A model generated the notes under the pieces. That model ran no database searches and had not been told where the DNA came from. It saw only the letters and a program-made list of their open reading frames with translations. The translations under genes and the position numbers were made by a program. A stretch of 64,000 bases of DNA from Marsupella aquatica. Its lineage: Eukaryota > Marchantiophyta. Numbering within the stretch: position 1 is the stretch's first letter; every line of letters begins with the position of its first letter. This document shows, piece by piece, positions 35,701 through 47,100 of the stretch. The stretch covers positions 16,988,001 through 17,052,000 of the forward strand of contig OZ316891.1 of NCBI GenBank assembly GCA_973895155.1, in the 5' to 3' direction.

Positions 35701-36082
35701 AGCGAGCTCCTGCCATTCTCGAGAGGCTCTCTCTGATTCTTTGTCCTCGTAGGTCCCAATGTACTCAGTTGCCCGTTCTAATAGGCATCCCCAAAAATGA
35801 GCAGCTTGATTGACGTTGCTCATACCCTTCTTGAGTTGATTGTCGGTATCTGCTTCCACCCCAAGTGCTTGCCTGAGCAGCAGACAGTAGTTGGCCTCCC
35901 ATAGTCGTCTGCTTAGTTCATGCTTGCAAATGAGCCACCATTCCTTGCGATCGATCCTTACCCCTCCCTGACTAGTCTTCCTTCCCGTTAGTTACCTATA
36001 GCCGCCGGCACTTAGCGCACCCTAACCCTAATTGTGTTCCCTCCCTCGACGTTTTTACTTCCGGCCTCGGCTCGGGTTCCAT
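32763..36082 (-). pseudogene. LTR-borne mobile-domain / coiled-coil protein, broken (copy 2)
   Basis: Same protein as at 38175-41816. The mobile-domain part is 35859-34456, the acidic linker (SGYGSDHHVPGVRTCG) near 34130, and the coiled coil 33806-32763 (Glu/Lys/Leu/Arg heptads such as ELRATQEERATLKKELEEA). Stops: TGA 35056, TAG 34456, TGA 33870, TAG 33507, TAG near 33050. A one-base deletion in a C run near 34010 shifts the frame. Three of the TAG codons are CAG or CAA in the sister copy. Confidence 0.7.
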
Positions 36083-36199
36083 AGCCACCCTTAATTGTTT
36101 ATATTTTCCATCTTTTTGCTACTATACTAATGTGTTTCCAGGGTTTACTCCTTATTTTATCATTTAAACTGGCCTAGTGATTCCTGGCTAGGCATCACA
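32778..36199 (-). mobile_element. Giant-LTR fragment, antisense (copy 2)
   Basis: Starts at 36199 with the family terminus and extends through the mobile-domain, linker and coiled-coil coding region to about the equivalent of 41395 in the complete LTR; the R-U5 part is missing. It meets the truncated LINE end around 32740-32780. The reading frame is more decayed than copy 3's but preserves the CAG codon lost to TAG in the other copies after GIK. Confidence 0.8.
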
Positions 36200-36599
36200 C
36201 CACTCATTGATTACAAGTGGTAGGGGCCACGAGAGGAAGTTGACATGTTAGCAATTTATTGGCTTATATGTAGTCGTACTCTGATAATGATGAATGCCTA
36301 GATTTGACTCATGTCAGAGTCGCAACACTGAAGTACCCATACAAATGCTTTCATTATTATTACCCCTTCACGCCATAATGTCCTTGGTACGATTGATTCC
36401 AGACCAGATAAGATTTCCTATCATTCCTTGGTATTAATGAGTACGATCGTTCAACGACCGGATTTCATTCCAAAAAATATACAGTACTCGCATGACATGT
36501 CAGGCCAGTCTCAACTTCCTCATTGTCTCCGAGATGACATCACGCCATGACCCATGTCAGATAAGCTCTTCACTTTGACATGTAAAGTCAGGACTTAAG
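36200..36599. other. Unassigned sequence left of the palindromic array
   Basis: No gene or repeat recognised. It could include the left end of element B, but no terminal inverted repeat was found. Confidence 0.3.
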
Positions 36600-37965
36600 T
36601 CGGAGAGGCTCTCCGAGATGACATGTAAAGTGGGGACTTAAGTCGGAGAGGCTCTCCGAATTGACATGTAAAGTGGGGACCTAAGTCGGAGAGGCTCTCC
36701 GAGATGACATGTAAAGTGGGGACTTAAGTCAGAGAGGCTCTCCGAGTTGACATGTCATGGAGGACCCATGTTAGAGAGGCTCTCCGAGATGACATGTAAA
36801 GTGGGGACTTAAGTCAGAGAGGCTCTCCGAGTTGACATGTCATGGAGGACCCATGTCAGAGAGGCTCTCCGAGTTGACATGTAAAGTGGGGACCTAAGTC
36901 GGAGAGGCTCTCCGAGATGACATGTAAAGTGGGGACTTAAGTCGGAGAGGCTCTTTGAGTTGACATGTCATGGAGGACCCATGTCAAAGAGGCTCTCCGA
37001 GTTGACATGCAAAGTGGGGACGTAAGTCGGAGAGGCTCTCCGAGATGACATGTCATGGAGGACCCATGTCAAAGCCTCTCCAAAATTGAATATTACACAA
37101 GATCAGACCTCTGAGAGGCTCTCCAAGATGACATATCAGGTTGGTGATAACTTTGGAGAGCCTCTCTGACAAATATTGGGCCTAATCCTTGCTACACACC
37201 TGAAGATGGCATCTCGGAGAGCCTCTCCAACATCCCTAAACCCTTCATACCTGCGCAAGATGGTATCTCGAAGAGCCTCTCCAACATGGGTCAAGGCTAC
37301 ATACCTCTGCAAGATGGCATCTCGGAGAGCCTCTCCAAGATGAAACTTGGTGAGATCCGGTGCAAGATCTAATCTCGGAGAGCCTCTCCAAGATGGGTCA
37401 AGGCTACATACCTGCGCAAGATGGCATATCGGAGAGCCTCTCCAAGATGAAACTTGGTGATATCCGGTGCAAGATCTAATCTTGGAGAGCTTCTCCAAGA
37501 TGGGTCGAGGCTACATACCTCCGCAAGATGGCATCTCGGAGAGCCTCTCCAAGATGAAACTTGGTGAGATCCGGTGCAAGATCTAATCTCGGAGAGCCTC
37601 TCTAACATGGGTCGAGGGTACATACCTGTGCAAGATGGCATATCGGAGAGCCTCTCCAAGATGAAACTTGGTGAGATCCGGTGCAAGATCTAATCTCGAA
37701 GAGCCTCTCCAAGATGGGTCGAGGCTACATACCTCCACAAGATGGCATCTCGGAGAGCCTCTCCAAGATGAAACTTGGTGATATCCGGTGCAAGATCTAA
37801 TCTCGGAGAGCCTCTCTAACATGGGTCGAGGGTTCATACCTTCGCAAGATGGCATGTCGGAGAGCCTCTCCAAGATGAAACTTGGTGAGATCCGGTGCAA
37901 GATCTAATCTTGGAGAGCCTCTCTAACATGGGTTGAGGCTTCCAGATGGCATCTAAGAGAGCCTA
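36600..37965. repeat. Palindromic array, left block of element B
   Basis: Roughly 25-30 copies of a palindrome around CTCGGAGAG-N-CTCTCCGAG. In 36600-37080 they are embedded in about 60-bp units with 'gacatgtaaagtggggactt'. In 37140-37960 they lie in about 107- and 213-bp higher-order units containing 'gatgaaacttggtgagatcc'. The same palindrome fills the transposase intron at 54062-54890 and the 3' flank at 56700-57256. Confidence 0.85.
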
Positions 37966-38174
37966 ATGGATACCCTAAACTTGTTGTCAAAGGTTCTTAA
38001 TTGTTGGTCCAATAAACTTAGTCACTGTCAATAATAGTTTTCACGCTCACAAGGGTACATGTGATGCCTAGCCAGGAATCACTCGGCCAGTGAAGTGGGT
38101 AAAGCAGGAATGCACCCTAGAAACACCTTAGTATAGGGACAAAACAAGGAAAATATAAACAATTAGGGGCGATT

Positions 38175-41100
38175 ATGGAACCCGGGCCGAGGCCGGAGGT
38201 AAGGACGCTGGGGGTGAAAACTCGATTAGGGTTAGGGCGCGCTAAGCGTCGGCGGCTAGGAAGGATCAACGGGAGGAAGGACCGGAAGAGGAGAGGGGTA
38301 AGGAGCGCTTGCAGGAGATGGTGGCTCATTTGCGAGCATGAACTAGGCAGACGACTACGGGAGGCCAACTACTGTCAGCTGCTTAGGCAAGCACTTGGGG
38401 AGAGAATAGATACTGACGATCGACCTAAGGAGGGTATGAGCAACGTCAATCAAGCGGCACATTTCTGGGGATGCCTGTTCGAACGGGCAACTGAGTACAT
38501 CAAAACTTACGAGGACGAGGAATCAGAAAGGGCAGCTCGAGAACGGCAGGAGCTCGCTTGATTGTGGGAGCTGCAGAAGACGGCTTTCTTAGGAGGTGAA
38601 CTCATCAAGGACGAGTTCTTGTGGACTCCTACTTCCAATCAGCTCGACGATCTTCTGTTTTGCAAAGACAGCGTCGTCGGCATCCGAGAGGCCATCAAGA
38701 ACTGCAACAACATACACTGGGAATTGAAGGGTAGCATGGAAAGGTGGATCCAGGAAACGGTGCTAGGAGAAACCTCCATGGCAGCAAAGATGAAGAGGAA
38801 GGGAGCCGTCAACGATGAAGCCACCCCGACAAAAAGAACGAGGTCGGCGGCACCAAAGAAGCCAGCCGAGCAGCAGAGCAGGAGGCAGGGAGAAGCCGAA
38901 GAGGAGGAGGTTGATCCCATCAAGGCCATTCCAACCAGGGATGACACCTGGAAGGGCTGGGCGGCAACCCTACCGGTGGAGGTGCAACTACATTTTGCAC
39001 GGGAGGAGGATGCATGCTTTACGGCCATGCAGACCAAGAAGTACCAAGGCTTCATGGCCGGATCCGGCGTAGAGGCCTTTGTAAGATTACCATGGCTGAA
39101 GCCGGAAGTACCGGATTCAGACCTATTAGAATTGGTGGGGTCATGGGAACCCGAGACCAATTGCACGAGGATATATGGGAAGGATTTCTATCTTACTCCC
39201 AAAGTGATTGCCGAAGTGTTTGGATTGCCGATAGGCAATAAGACCAAAGTTGATACCAGGAAGACCTTGCCTGACAAGGAGTTTCGGTCGTTCCCCGGGC
39301 CATCAACGAAGAATGGCTTCTTCCGGAACACCTGCACCAACCCGCACATAGGAGAGATGATCGACTTCTTGAGGGTGACCATGCATTGTAACTTGCCGAG
39401 GGTAGAGATCGGCAAGGCACAGGTCTATCTGGCAGAGAGGCCAGACCCAAGCCGGGACTACAACGGGTACCTCCTCAACCAATTGAAGAAGATCTTAAAG
39501 GAGGAGCAGCAGGTAATCGGCATGGGGAGCGTGTCGCGGCTTGGCTATCACATGCCGCTGTTGTGCCGGTATGCCAGAGGTCAGACTTTTGCCCCAGTAC
39601 TTCCCCTGCAGGTAAGGGCACCCGAGGAAGCTCCAGCACCGAGGCCAGTAGCAGAGAAGCCTCAACCACCTGTTAGCCCTATGATCGAGCAGGTGTTTAG
39701 ACCAAGGAAGGAGGACTTGCCGATGCAGCAACCAGGCATGCAGAGTCTGCTGAAACTACTAGAGAAAGAGAAGAGATCAGCATCGGCAACAGCAACGGCA
39801 ACGACAACAATGCAGGACACTACTCCAGAGGTAGGCTTACACCGGCTTACAAAAGAAAACCCCTTTGCTGGAGACAAGGAGAGAATCAGGCCGGAATCCA
39901 AGCCAGGTGTTCGAATGTATGTGGGAGTCTCAAGCTCTGAATCTGAGGCAGAATTGCCTGAAGCTCCTACCGACAAAGAGGAGAGGGAGAAGCCGGACGT
40001 CCAAGAAGTAGAGGAGGCAGTGGAGGACTGCAGCCATGATAACTCCGGCTATGGGTCGGACCATCACGTTCCAGGAGTAAGGACCTGTGGCCGGTTTTTC
40101 CCCACACTTCCGAGGGTAGTACGAGGGGACCCCAACCAGCAGAGTAGCCCTGAGTCTCCCCCACCAGATGTTGCTCCCCCGAGCTTTGACGGCATAAAAT
40201 AGACGACGCAGGAATTTCAGGAGCGAATCAGGCAGGAAGAGGAGGCAGCCCTGGCTAGAGAAAAGGATTTGCCAGGAGGAAATTGGCCGGAGGACATCAG
40301 GCGGCTAGCCAAAAAAGGAAGCAAACCTCTAGCCACGATTGAAGAGATCCGCAAGACGGCTTGGGAGCAGAGGCCGCGATGGGCGATGCCGATCACTTCT
40401 ACTTACTCCACCTACGCTAAGAATAGAGCCATGGAGTATGGTGAGATGTGTGGGGAACTTACGCTCGGCATCTTTGGAGAGGAGTTGGAGGTAGGACCCT
40501 TTTTCCATAGGGAGCAGTTCGAGAAGCACCAATTAGAAGAAGCGGTGGCTTTAGAGAGAAGCAAGAAGGACGAGGTCATTCGGCGGCTTAGGAGGATGGA
40601 AGCCGAGATTGAAGATCTAAGGGCGGCCAAGAAAGCCCAAGATGAACTGCGGATTAAACGGCATGAGCTGAACATCATGCAGGGGCAACTAGACACCGCG
40701 CAGGCTGATAATCAGAATATCAAGGATAAACTGACTCAGACGCAGGGAGAGTTGGCCGATACGATCAAAGAGAGGGAGAAGTGGAAGCGAGAGCTGAGGA
40801 ATGCAGAGGAGGCCCACATAACCGCCAACAGCCGGGCCATGGCGGAAACCCAAAGAAAGGAATGGGCGTTGAAGGGGGAGCTCGAGAAAATCCGCGGAGC
40901 CCTTGAGCAGAAGGAGGCCGAGTTAGGAAAATCCTATCAAGGGATTATGGCGCTGCAGCAGGAGCTTGCATCCCTGACGGCCAGCTTCAAGGCCGACCTA
41001 AGGGAGAAGGACGAGATGCTCGATCAGACTTACGCCAAGATGAATCAGATGGAGTCTGTCATCATTGCAGAGCTCGACAAGGAGCTAAGAGCAACCCGGG

Positions 41101-41816
41101 AGGAGAGGGCTACCTTGAAGAAAGAATGGGAGGAAGCCCAAAAGGAACTAGAGGAGGCACGCAAGGACCTGGATGAGACCCAGGAGGAGTTGGAGGAGAT
41201 CACGAGGAAGATGGAGAACCTCTAGCGGCGGGCCGACAACCAAACAGAGCGGCTGAAGAAACAAGCCGCAGTATTTAAGTGCTTGTCTTCATCAGGCCCA
41301 ACTCCAATTGGGGCAACCAAGTTACCAGGAGTGGTACTGGCCGAAGAAAAAGCCGCGCCACCTGCACCAGTGCCGGAAGTAAGTGGGAAGGGGAAGGGAC
41401 CAGCTGCCGAACCAAAAAAGAAGAAGAAGCGGAAACCTTCAGGGTCAAGGAGTAATACGACTCCACTAGCCGTGGTGACCAAGGAGGTAGACCCAACACC
41501 AACCTCCGGCAGGAACACGGCAATAGATCCCGCTATCACCAAGGGTGGGGAGGGTGCGGCCCAAGCCGAACTACTCAATCATGAGGCCGGTATCCCAGAT
41601 CCGCCTCTTGAGCAGGCCGGGGAGACCGTAGCCGAGGCTGAGGCCGTAGCCGATAATGATTCCCAAGCCGATGCCGACGCCGATGGTGGACCCAGTCAGG
41701 CCGATGGAGAGTTGACTCAATTAAGGGCAGGTAATCTGTCAGAAAACGAACCTACGGCAGTGGCTGAGGAGGAAGCGTTGGGGGCGTCCATTGAGGATCC
41801 ACCACCGGTGTTGTGA
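38175..41816 (+). pseudogene. LTR-borne 1,213-codon mobile-domain / coiled-coil protein
   Basis: A single frame interrupted only by TGA 38559, TAG 40200 and TAG 41223. Order: basic N-terminus (residues 1-55); helical region; KRTRS-type basic patch near 225; plant-mobile-domain-like domain at about 255-460 (YGKDFYLTPKVIAEVFGLP; NPHIGEMIDFLRVTMHCNLP); Pro/acidic linker to 675; a coiled coil of about 300 residues (700-1015) rich in Glu, Lys, Leu and Arg; then a Lys-rich patch (KKKKKRKPSGSR) and an acidic tail. The two TAGs are CAG in sister copies and the TGA is CGA, so the ancestral protein was continuous. The start at 38175 is the first ATG, 115 bp inside the LTR. Function is unknown; there is no catalytic motif. 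Confidence 0.7.
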
Positions 41817-42733
41817 CGGTGCAAGGGCGCCGTTCCTTTTAGGAAGGGCGGACGTGGAGGGAGGAGGCGTGAGCAGGCAGGGCGGGCGCTGATCTCCAAG
41901 TTTAGGATTAGGATCAGGACCAGGAGCGACCCTGACACTTAGCTTAGTGGGATTGCGGTTCCACTGGTAGGAGCAACACTTGTGCTCCTGCCTTGCTGTA
42001 CATAGGTAGATCTGGGCAAGGAGATTACTGTTAGGTAGATTAGGCTTACGCTGCAAAGAATTAGGCGGATCCACTACCAGGATAAGTACCTGGGCAGCGG
42101 GGAGCTCAGGGCCTCTTCTTTAGCAAGTTTTTAGTTTGCACCAGCCGGGCTGGGATCAAGTAGTAAGGGAAGCTCTCGGTTAGTCATACAGTGACCCTTG
42201 TGTATATTCATGTTTCCTCATGCCTAAGAGCTGAATAGAGTTGGCCTCACAGCTTAGTTCGCAGAGCTTGTGTATGAGATGTACTGTTTGTATGACAAGT
42301 GCATGGTATGACTCAGTCAGAAGGAGTCATTTTGCTATTTGTGTGTCGCATTAACTTGTGTGAAGAGTGCCCACATCAACTAACAGTAGGAAGGAAAGTA
42401 AGCAGGGGAGTGAGAGTTGGATGTGTCGAGCTGAGAGAGGTCTTAGCGGCTTAACCAAGCCTATTGGGGATCATTCCAGCGACGGAATCCAAACATACCT
42501 AACAAGACAGAGGGGAAGACAAGGGAAGGCCTAGATTAGGCCGGCTACGTATCTCATGACCCGATGAAGGATCTGTCCAGTATATGTGTATAAAATGTTA
42601 ATAGTAGTAGTAGAAGGTTAGCAGCGTCCCATGCCGCTAAGCCGCAGAAACGGCCTCGCCAAGCGCAAAACCTGTGGGAATCGGCTTGAGCTGGGGGGTT
42701 TCTTGGGTTTAGGGAGCCATGGGACGCACCACA
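41817..42733 (+). promoter_or_regulatory. Non-coding 3' part of the giant LTR
   Basis: About 917 bp after the reading frame, corresponding to the R-U5 side and ending at the LTR terminus. The same block is retained at 44517-45290 plus 48272-48408 in the chimeric insertion. A conserved 'ggatcattcc.gcgacggaatcc' inverted motif lies near 42465. Confidence 0.6.
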
Positions 42734-42749
42734 GTACATTGTCAAGAAG

Positions 42750-43165
42750 GATTCTTACATATTCAATGAGGGAAGAATATTTGTAACAATTTTTACGCTT
42801 GGTCTGGGTGATAAGGTACTTTGACAAAACAATCTTGACATATTCAACAAAGAAAGAAGCGAGTCTAACAATTTTTACGCTCTGTCTAGGCGGTAAGGTA
42901 CTTTGACAAAACAATCTTGACATTCAACAAAGAAAGAAGCGAGCCAGTGTAACAGTTTTTACGCTCAGTCTGGGCGATAAGGTACTCTGACAAAACAATC
43001 TTGACATATTCAACAAAGAAAGAAGCGAGTGTAACAGTTTTTACGCTCTATCTGGGCAGTAAGGTACTCTGACAAACAATCGTCACATATTCAGAAAGAA
43101 AGAAGCGACTCTAACAGTTTTTACGCTTTGTCTGGGCGATAAGGTACTTTGACAAAACAAAGTCA
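42750..43165. repeat. Tandem repeat, about 81 bp, five copies
   Basis: Copies share 'cttgacatattcaacaaag' and 'tttttacgct...tctgggcg.taaggtact'. The 'tttttacgct' word recurs at about 42791, 42871, 42957, 43038 and 43119. It lies just upstream of the element B transposase start and is a candidate promoter or subterminal repeat. Confidence 0.8.
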
Positions 43166-43344
43166 TAAGAATGAATAACAGTTTTCACATACTGTTTGCT
43201 GATTAAGTTACGCTCTTGAGAAACAAAGAGGAATTGAGCAAGCCGGAAAGGCAATAACATCCCTTACATGAACGAGGCATCTCTTGGTAGATGCCACTTG
43301 AACTCTCTTGGTGCTCATTTTTAGTCTTTCTTCAAGTGGTTATC

Positions 43345-44165
43345 ATGGCTGGCCGTGTGAGGATCACGTTTCCAGACAATGGAGACGTTGTTGTGCTAGT
43401 GACTGATGGTGTTGTTCGGCATACACCAGACAACGAATTAGCTCGTCGGTTCGATGTTGAGATTGGGGAGTGGGCACTCTTTGAGGCCGGCGATGTCTTA
43501 CCATTGATTGAGGCAGACTCAGAGGAGAGTGGAGAGGAAAGGATATGGCATCTGAAAAGTGAAGTTTCGTACGTCCTTCAGCAGAGGGTGTACTCTGTTC
43601 CTCTTACTGAAGTTGGTTTGCAATCTCAAACTGGAGAGAAGATTTCAGAGTGGCCGGCAGAGGTAGAGCAAGCCAAATTGTAAGTGTTGTTGCTGCAATG
43701 CTGAAAGGGAAAGGCACTTTGTGATGTGTAAAGGCTGCCCATTCCATTCTCAGAGTGCATTATCCACAACGAGTCATGACTCTGCCGGAATGGTATGATG
43801 GGGATTGCATTTTTGAGCTCCCCCCATTCACAGGTATCCACACAAAGGGTGCCTTCTTCTTGGGTATGGAGCGGAGAAATGACTGCTACTTGTGGAGCAA
43901 GCTCATCGAGACAGGGGCCCAAATTGGACCCAACCTGAACAAGGGAGGCTTCAAGTATAAGATTGGGAATGTGAGATGTCTGGCTCTTTGCAATGTCCAC
44001 ATTCAGATTGTCCAGCTTTTACAAGTAAGAATTAGCGCAATTGCACAGAATGGCAGCGAGATAGGGGTGGGAGAAATGAGGTTCAATTTCCTGTTGGGCG
44101 ACTAGTTCCAGCAGAGAGTGTGATTTGCGCCTTTTGTGATCGGCCTCCTAAGTGTATAGCCAAGT
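43345..44165 (+). pseudogene. Element B SWIM transposase, 5' part
   Basis: Homologue of the element A transposase. The N-terminal module (FPDNGDVVVLV ... RRFDVEIG ... IWHLKSEVSYVL) starts at ATG 43345. A 74-bp GT-AG interval (43680-43753) restores the frame into VHYPQRVMTLPEWYDG...FELPPFTGI and may be an intron. A frameshift near 43980 precedes the Cys-rich finger (GSLQCPHSDC ... ICAFCDRPPKCIAK). The gene is cut at 44165 by the chimeric insertion and resumes at 52938, where the next finger Cys follows. Confidence 0.75.
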
Positions 44166-44197
44166 TATTCGACCCCTCAAGCCGTACTCAAACCGGT

Positions 44198-47100
44198 ACC
44201 AACCTCCGGCATGAACACGGCAATAGATTCCGCTATCACCAAAGGTGGGGATGGCGCGGCCCAAGCCAAACTACTCAGTAATGAGGCCGGTATCCCAGAT
44301 CCACCTCTTGAGCAGGCCGGGGAGGCTGTAGCCGAGGCTGAGGCTGTAGCCAAGAATGATTTCCAAGCCGAGGCCGAAGCCGAGGGTGGACCCAGTCAGG
44401 CCGATGAAAAGTTAACTCGGTCAGAGGCAGGTAATATGTCAGAGGACGGACCAACGGCAATGGTTGCAGAGGGAGCGTTGGGGGCGTCCATTGAGGATCC
44501 ACCACCGGTGTCGTGACGGTGCAAGGGCGCCATTCCTTTTAGGAAGGGCGGACGTGGAGGGAGGAGGCGTGAGTGGGTAGAGCGGGCTCAGATCTCTAAG
44601 TTTAGAATTAGGATCAGGACCAGGAGGCGGCCGTAATACTTAGCTTAGTGGGATTGCGGATCCACTGGTAAGATCAACACTTGTACTTCTGCCTCGCTGT
44701 ACATAGGTTGATCCAGTTAGGTAGATTAGGCTTACGCTGCAAAGAATTAGGCGGATCCACTACCAGGATAAGTACCTGGGCAGCGGGGAGCTCAGGGCCT
44801 CTTCTTTAGCAAGTTTTTAGTTTGCACCAGCCGGGCTGGGATCAAGTAGTAAGAGAAGCTCTCGGTTAGTCATACAATGACCCTTGTGTATATTCATGTT
44901 TCCTCATGCCTAAGAGCTGAATAGAGTTGGCCTCACAGCTTAGTTCGCAGAGCTTGTGTATGAGATGTACTGTTTGTATGACAAGTGCATGGTATGACTC
45001 AGTCAGAAGGAGTCATTTTGCTATTTGTGTGTCGCATTAACTTGTGTGAAGAGTGCCCACATCAACTAACAGTAGGAAGGAAAGTAAGCAGGGGAGTGAG
45101 AGTTGGATGTGTCGAGCTGAGAGAGGTCTTAGCGGCTTAACCAAGCCTATTGGGGATCATTCCGACGACGGAATCCAAACATACCTAACCAGAAGGAGAG
45201 GAAGACAAGGGAAGGCCTAGATTAGGCCGGCTATGTATCTCATGACCCGATGAAGGATCTGTCCAGTATATGTGTGTAAAATGTTAATAGTGTTGTAACT
45301 CATACTTGAGTTAAGTCTACCTTTGGGATAACTACCTATGTAACTACCCTAACTACTTAGGCTGTAGCCACATGTACATATTCTACCAAGAGTAAAGATG
45401 GAACCAACTCTTTGTCTCATTTCTCCCACAACACGTTATCAGCACGAGCCTAAGACTGGCTGAATTTTTAGGCCATGACTGATTCAACCTAAGACAAAGA
45501 AAGGAGGGAGAGCCCTGAAGACGTGATTTGAATGTGCCAAAGTTTTTTTAGTTTTTTTCTGCTAGAACTGCTTGAAGCGCTGCAGCTCGCTTTGCACTCT
45601 GAATTGAGGCGGAATGTGGACGAAGATGGCATTTGATGTTAGCTTGAATGCGGCCAATTGTGTGAAGGGAAAGCGGAATGTATTGTGAGCAAATGGCGTC
45701 CGCATCGTTTGTTGTTGGCTTGGGCTATGCACGTTGGGATCCTGCTCGTCCTAAGTTTCATGGTTGCTATTGGATGTCTTCTTCTCATTTTTAACAAATT
45801 TTTTGAGCAATGGATTCCCTCGATCTTGGTGTCTCTGTCAACTTTAAGTGCAGAATTGCGATGATGCCTCGTCGATATTTCAGTTTTGAAGCGACCTATT
45901 GCCTCGGAAGTTATCAAATTCCTAGGTTAATTCTGCACAGTGGCAAGGATTACGAAGATATCATGGTCCCTGCGGAATTCCTGCTGTGTCTCTTCATTCC
46001 TGCCGTGCAATGAGGACTGCGGGAAAGGCAATGCTATCCCCGCTTAGGGTCTTAGTTCCCAAAGTCACACAGTGATTCTTTCATTGTTATCCGCGAATGA
46101 ATTTTCATCGTAGTCCTGCTTTGCATTCTGAACTGGCCTGCGCCACATTAGTTCACACATGCGTCAATAGTCCTGGTCCAGTCCGTTTCACTATGTTCTC
46201 TTACTCTTTCTCCACCGGTACTACCAATCTGTTTGTGAGTTCCTGGAGTTGATGAAGTTAATTGGATTGATTTCTCATTCTTCTTACCGAAAACTGTGAC
46301 CAAGAAAACTATGCAAGCACATTGAATTGAGAGCGAAGCCACTGGAAACTCCTACAATTGTCCGGAGGTCTGCTACGTTGAAAGATAGCAATGCAAGGAA
46401 TGCGGTGAATTGTGTCATGCAACTACATTACGGTAAGCCGCGGATAAAGGCCTCGGCTGCTCAGGAGATGTCGCCCGAGTACGAGGAAAACAAAGTGGAG
46501 AAGAGAAGAGGGGACTCGGACACTCTGTCGCGCCGCGGAAAGTTCTCTCCCTTAGGCATTTTTTGTGCCTTCGTTTTCTTCTTCCTCGTTATCAAAGGCA
46601 AACACAAGGATGAGGAAAGTAAGGAGGATAGCGATGACCAATGGGAGTCCCAAAGTTACGGCACCTATAGCACAGAAGGACACAGAATGCCAATTTTGGT
46701 AAACAACAGTTCTCGTGAGATTGGCAGTATGCATGGATAAGATGGAACAATCCACGACCAGGGGTAGGGGCATTGGTGTTATGAGCTTACGAGTTGACCA
46801 TTGGAAGCACGAACCAAGAGAAGCTTGGAGAAAAGAGGATAAGAGCACGAAGGGAATGCGCGCAGCAAAGAACAAATCTCGCAACAAAAATGCTGAAACG
46901 TCGAGAAAACGTCGAGAACATACCGCTAAGTGCAAACCCTCCTTAATTGCAAAACCCATCAAATAGATTTGCGTATACAAAGAACAATGTGCACTGAACC
47001 AGGGAAACACACATACTAAGAACGGGGACGAAATGGCATTAAAATGAAAGATATCTATTGGAAAGATTACCATATAAGAATTGCCATTCACAAATTCAGG

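Larger units (their letters stand above)
38060..42733 (+). mobile_element. Solo giant LTR, 4,674 bp, with TSD GTACA
   Basis: Begins TGTGATGCCTAGCC and ends GGGACGCACCACA, flanked by GTACA at 38055-38059 and 42734-42738. The identical terminus at 48408 is followed directly by a primer-binding-like site and gag, proving that this terminus is the inner end of an LTR. Most of its length is one reading frame (38175-41816). It is inserted in element B upstream of the transposase gene. Partial copies occur at 1-3562, 5210-5904, 32778-36199 and 44198-48408. Confidence 0.9.

Noticed and set aside
36600-37965. Regular spaced repeats resembling a CRISPR array, also long open frames across them (37136-37900 minus; 54098-54818 plus; 56650-57258 minus)
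   Set aside because: The host is a eukaryote, spacers are repetitive rather than unique, and the open frames arise because the palindrome unit lacks stops; their repeated 'RASPRW' and 'GEPLRDG' peptides are translation of the repeat.
46327-47091. Open frames of 137 and 179 codons inside the Copia-like element
   Set aside because: They overlap on opposite strands, have no gag-pol motifs and look like chance frames.
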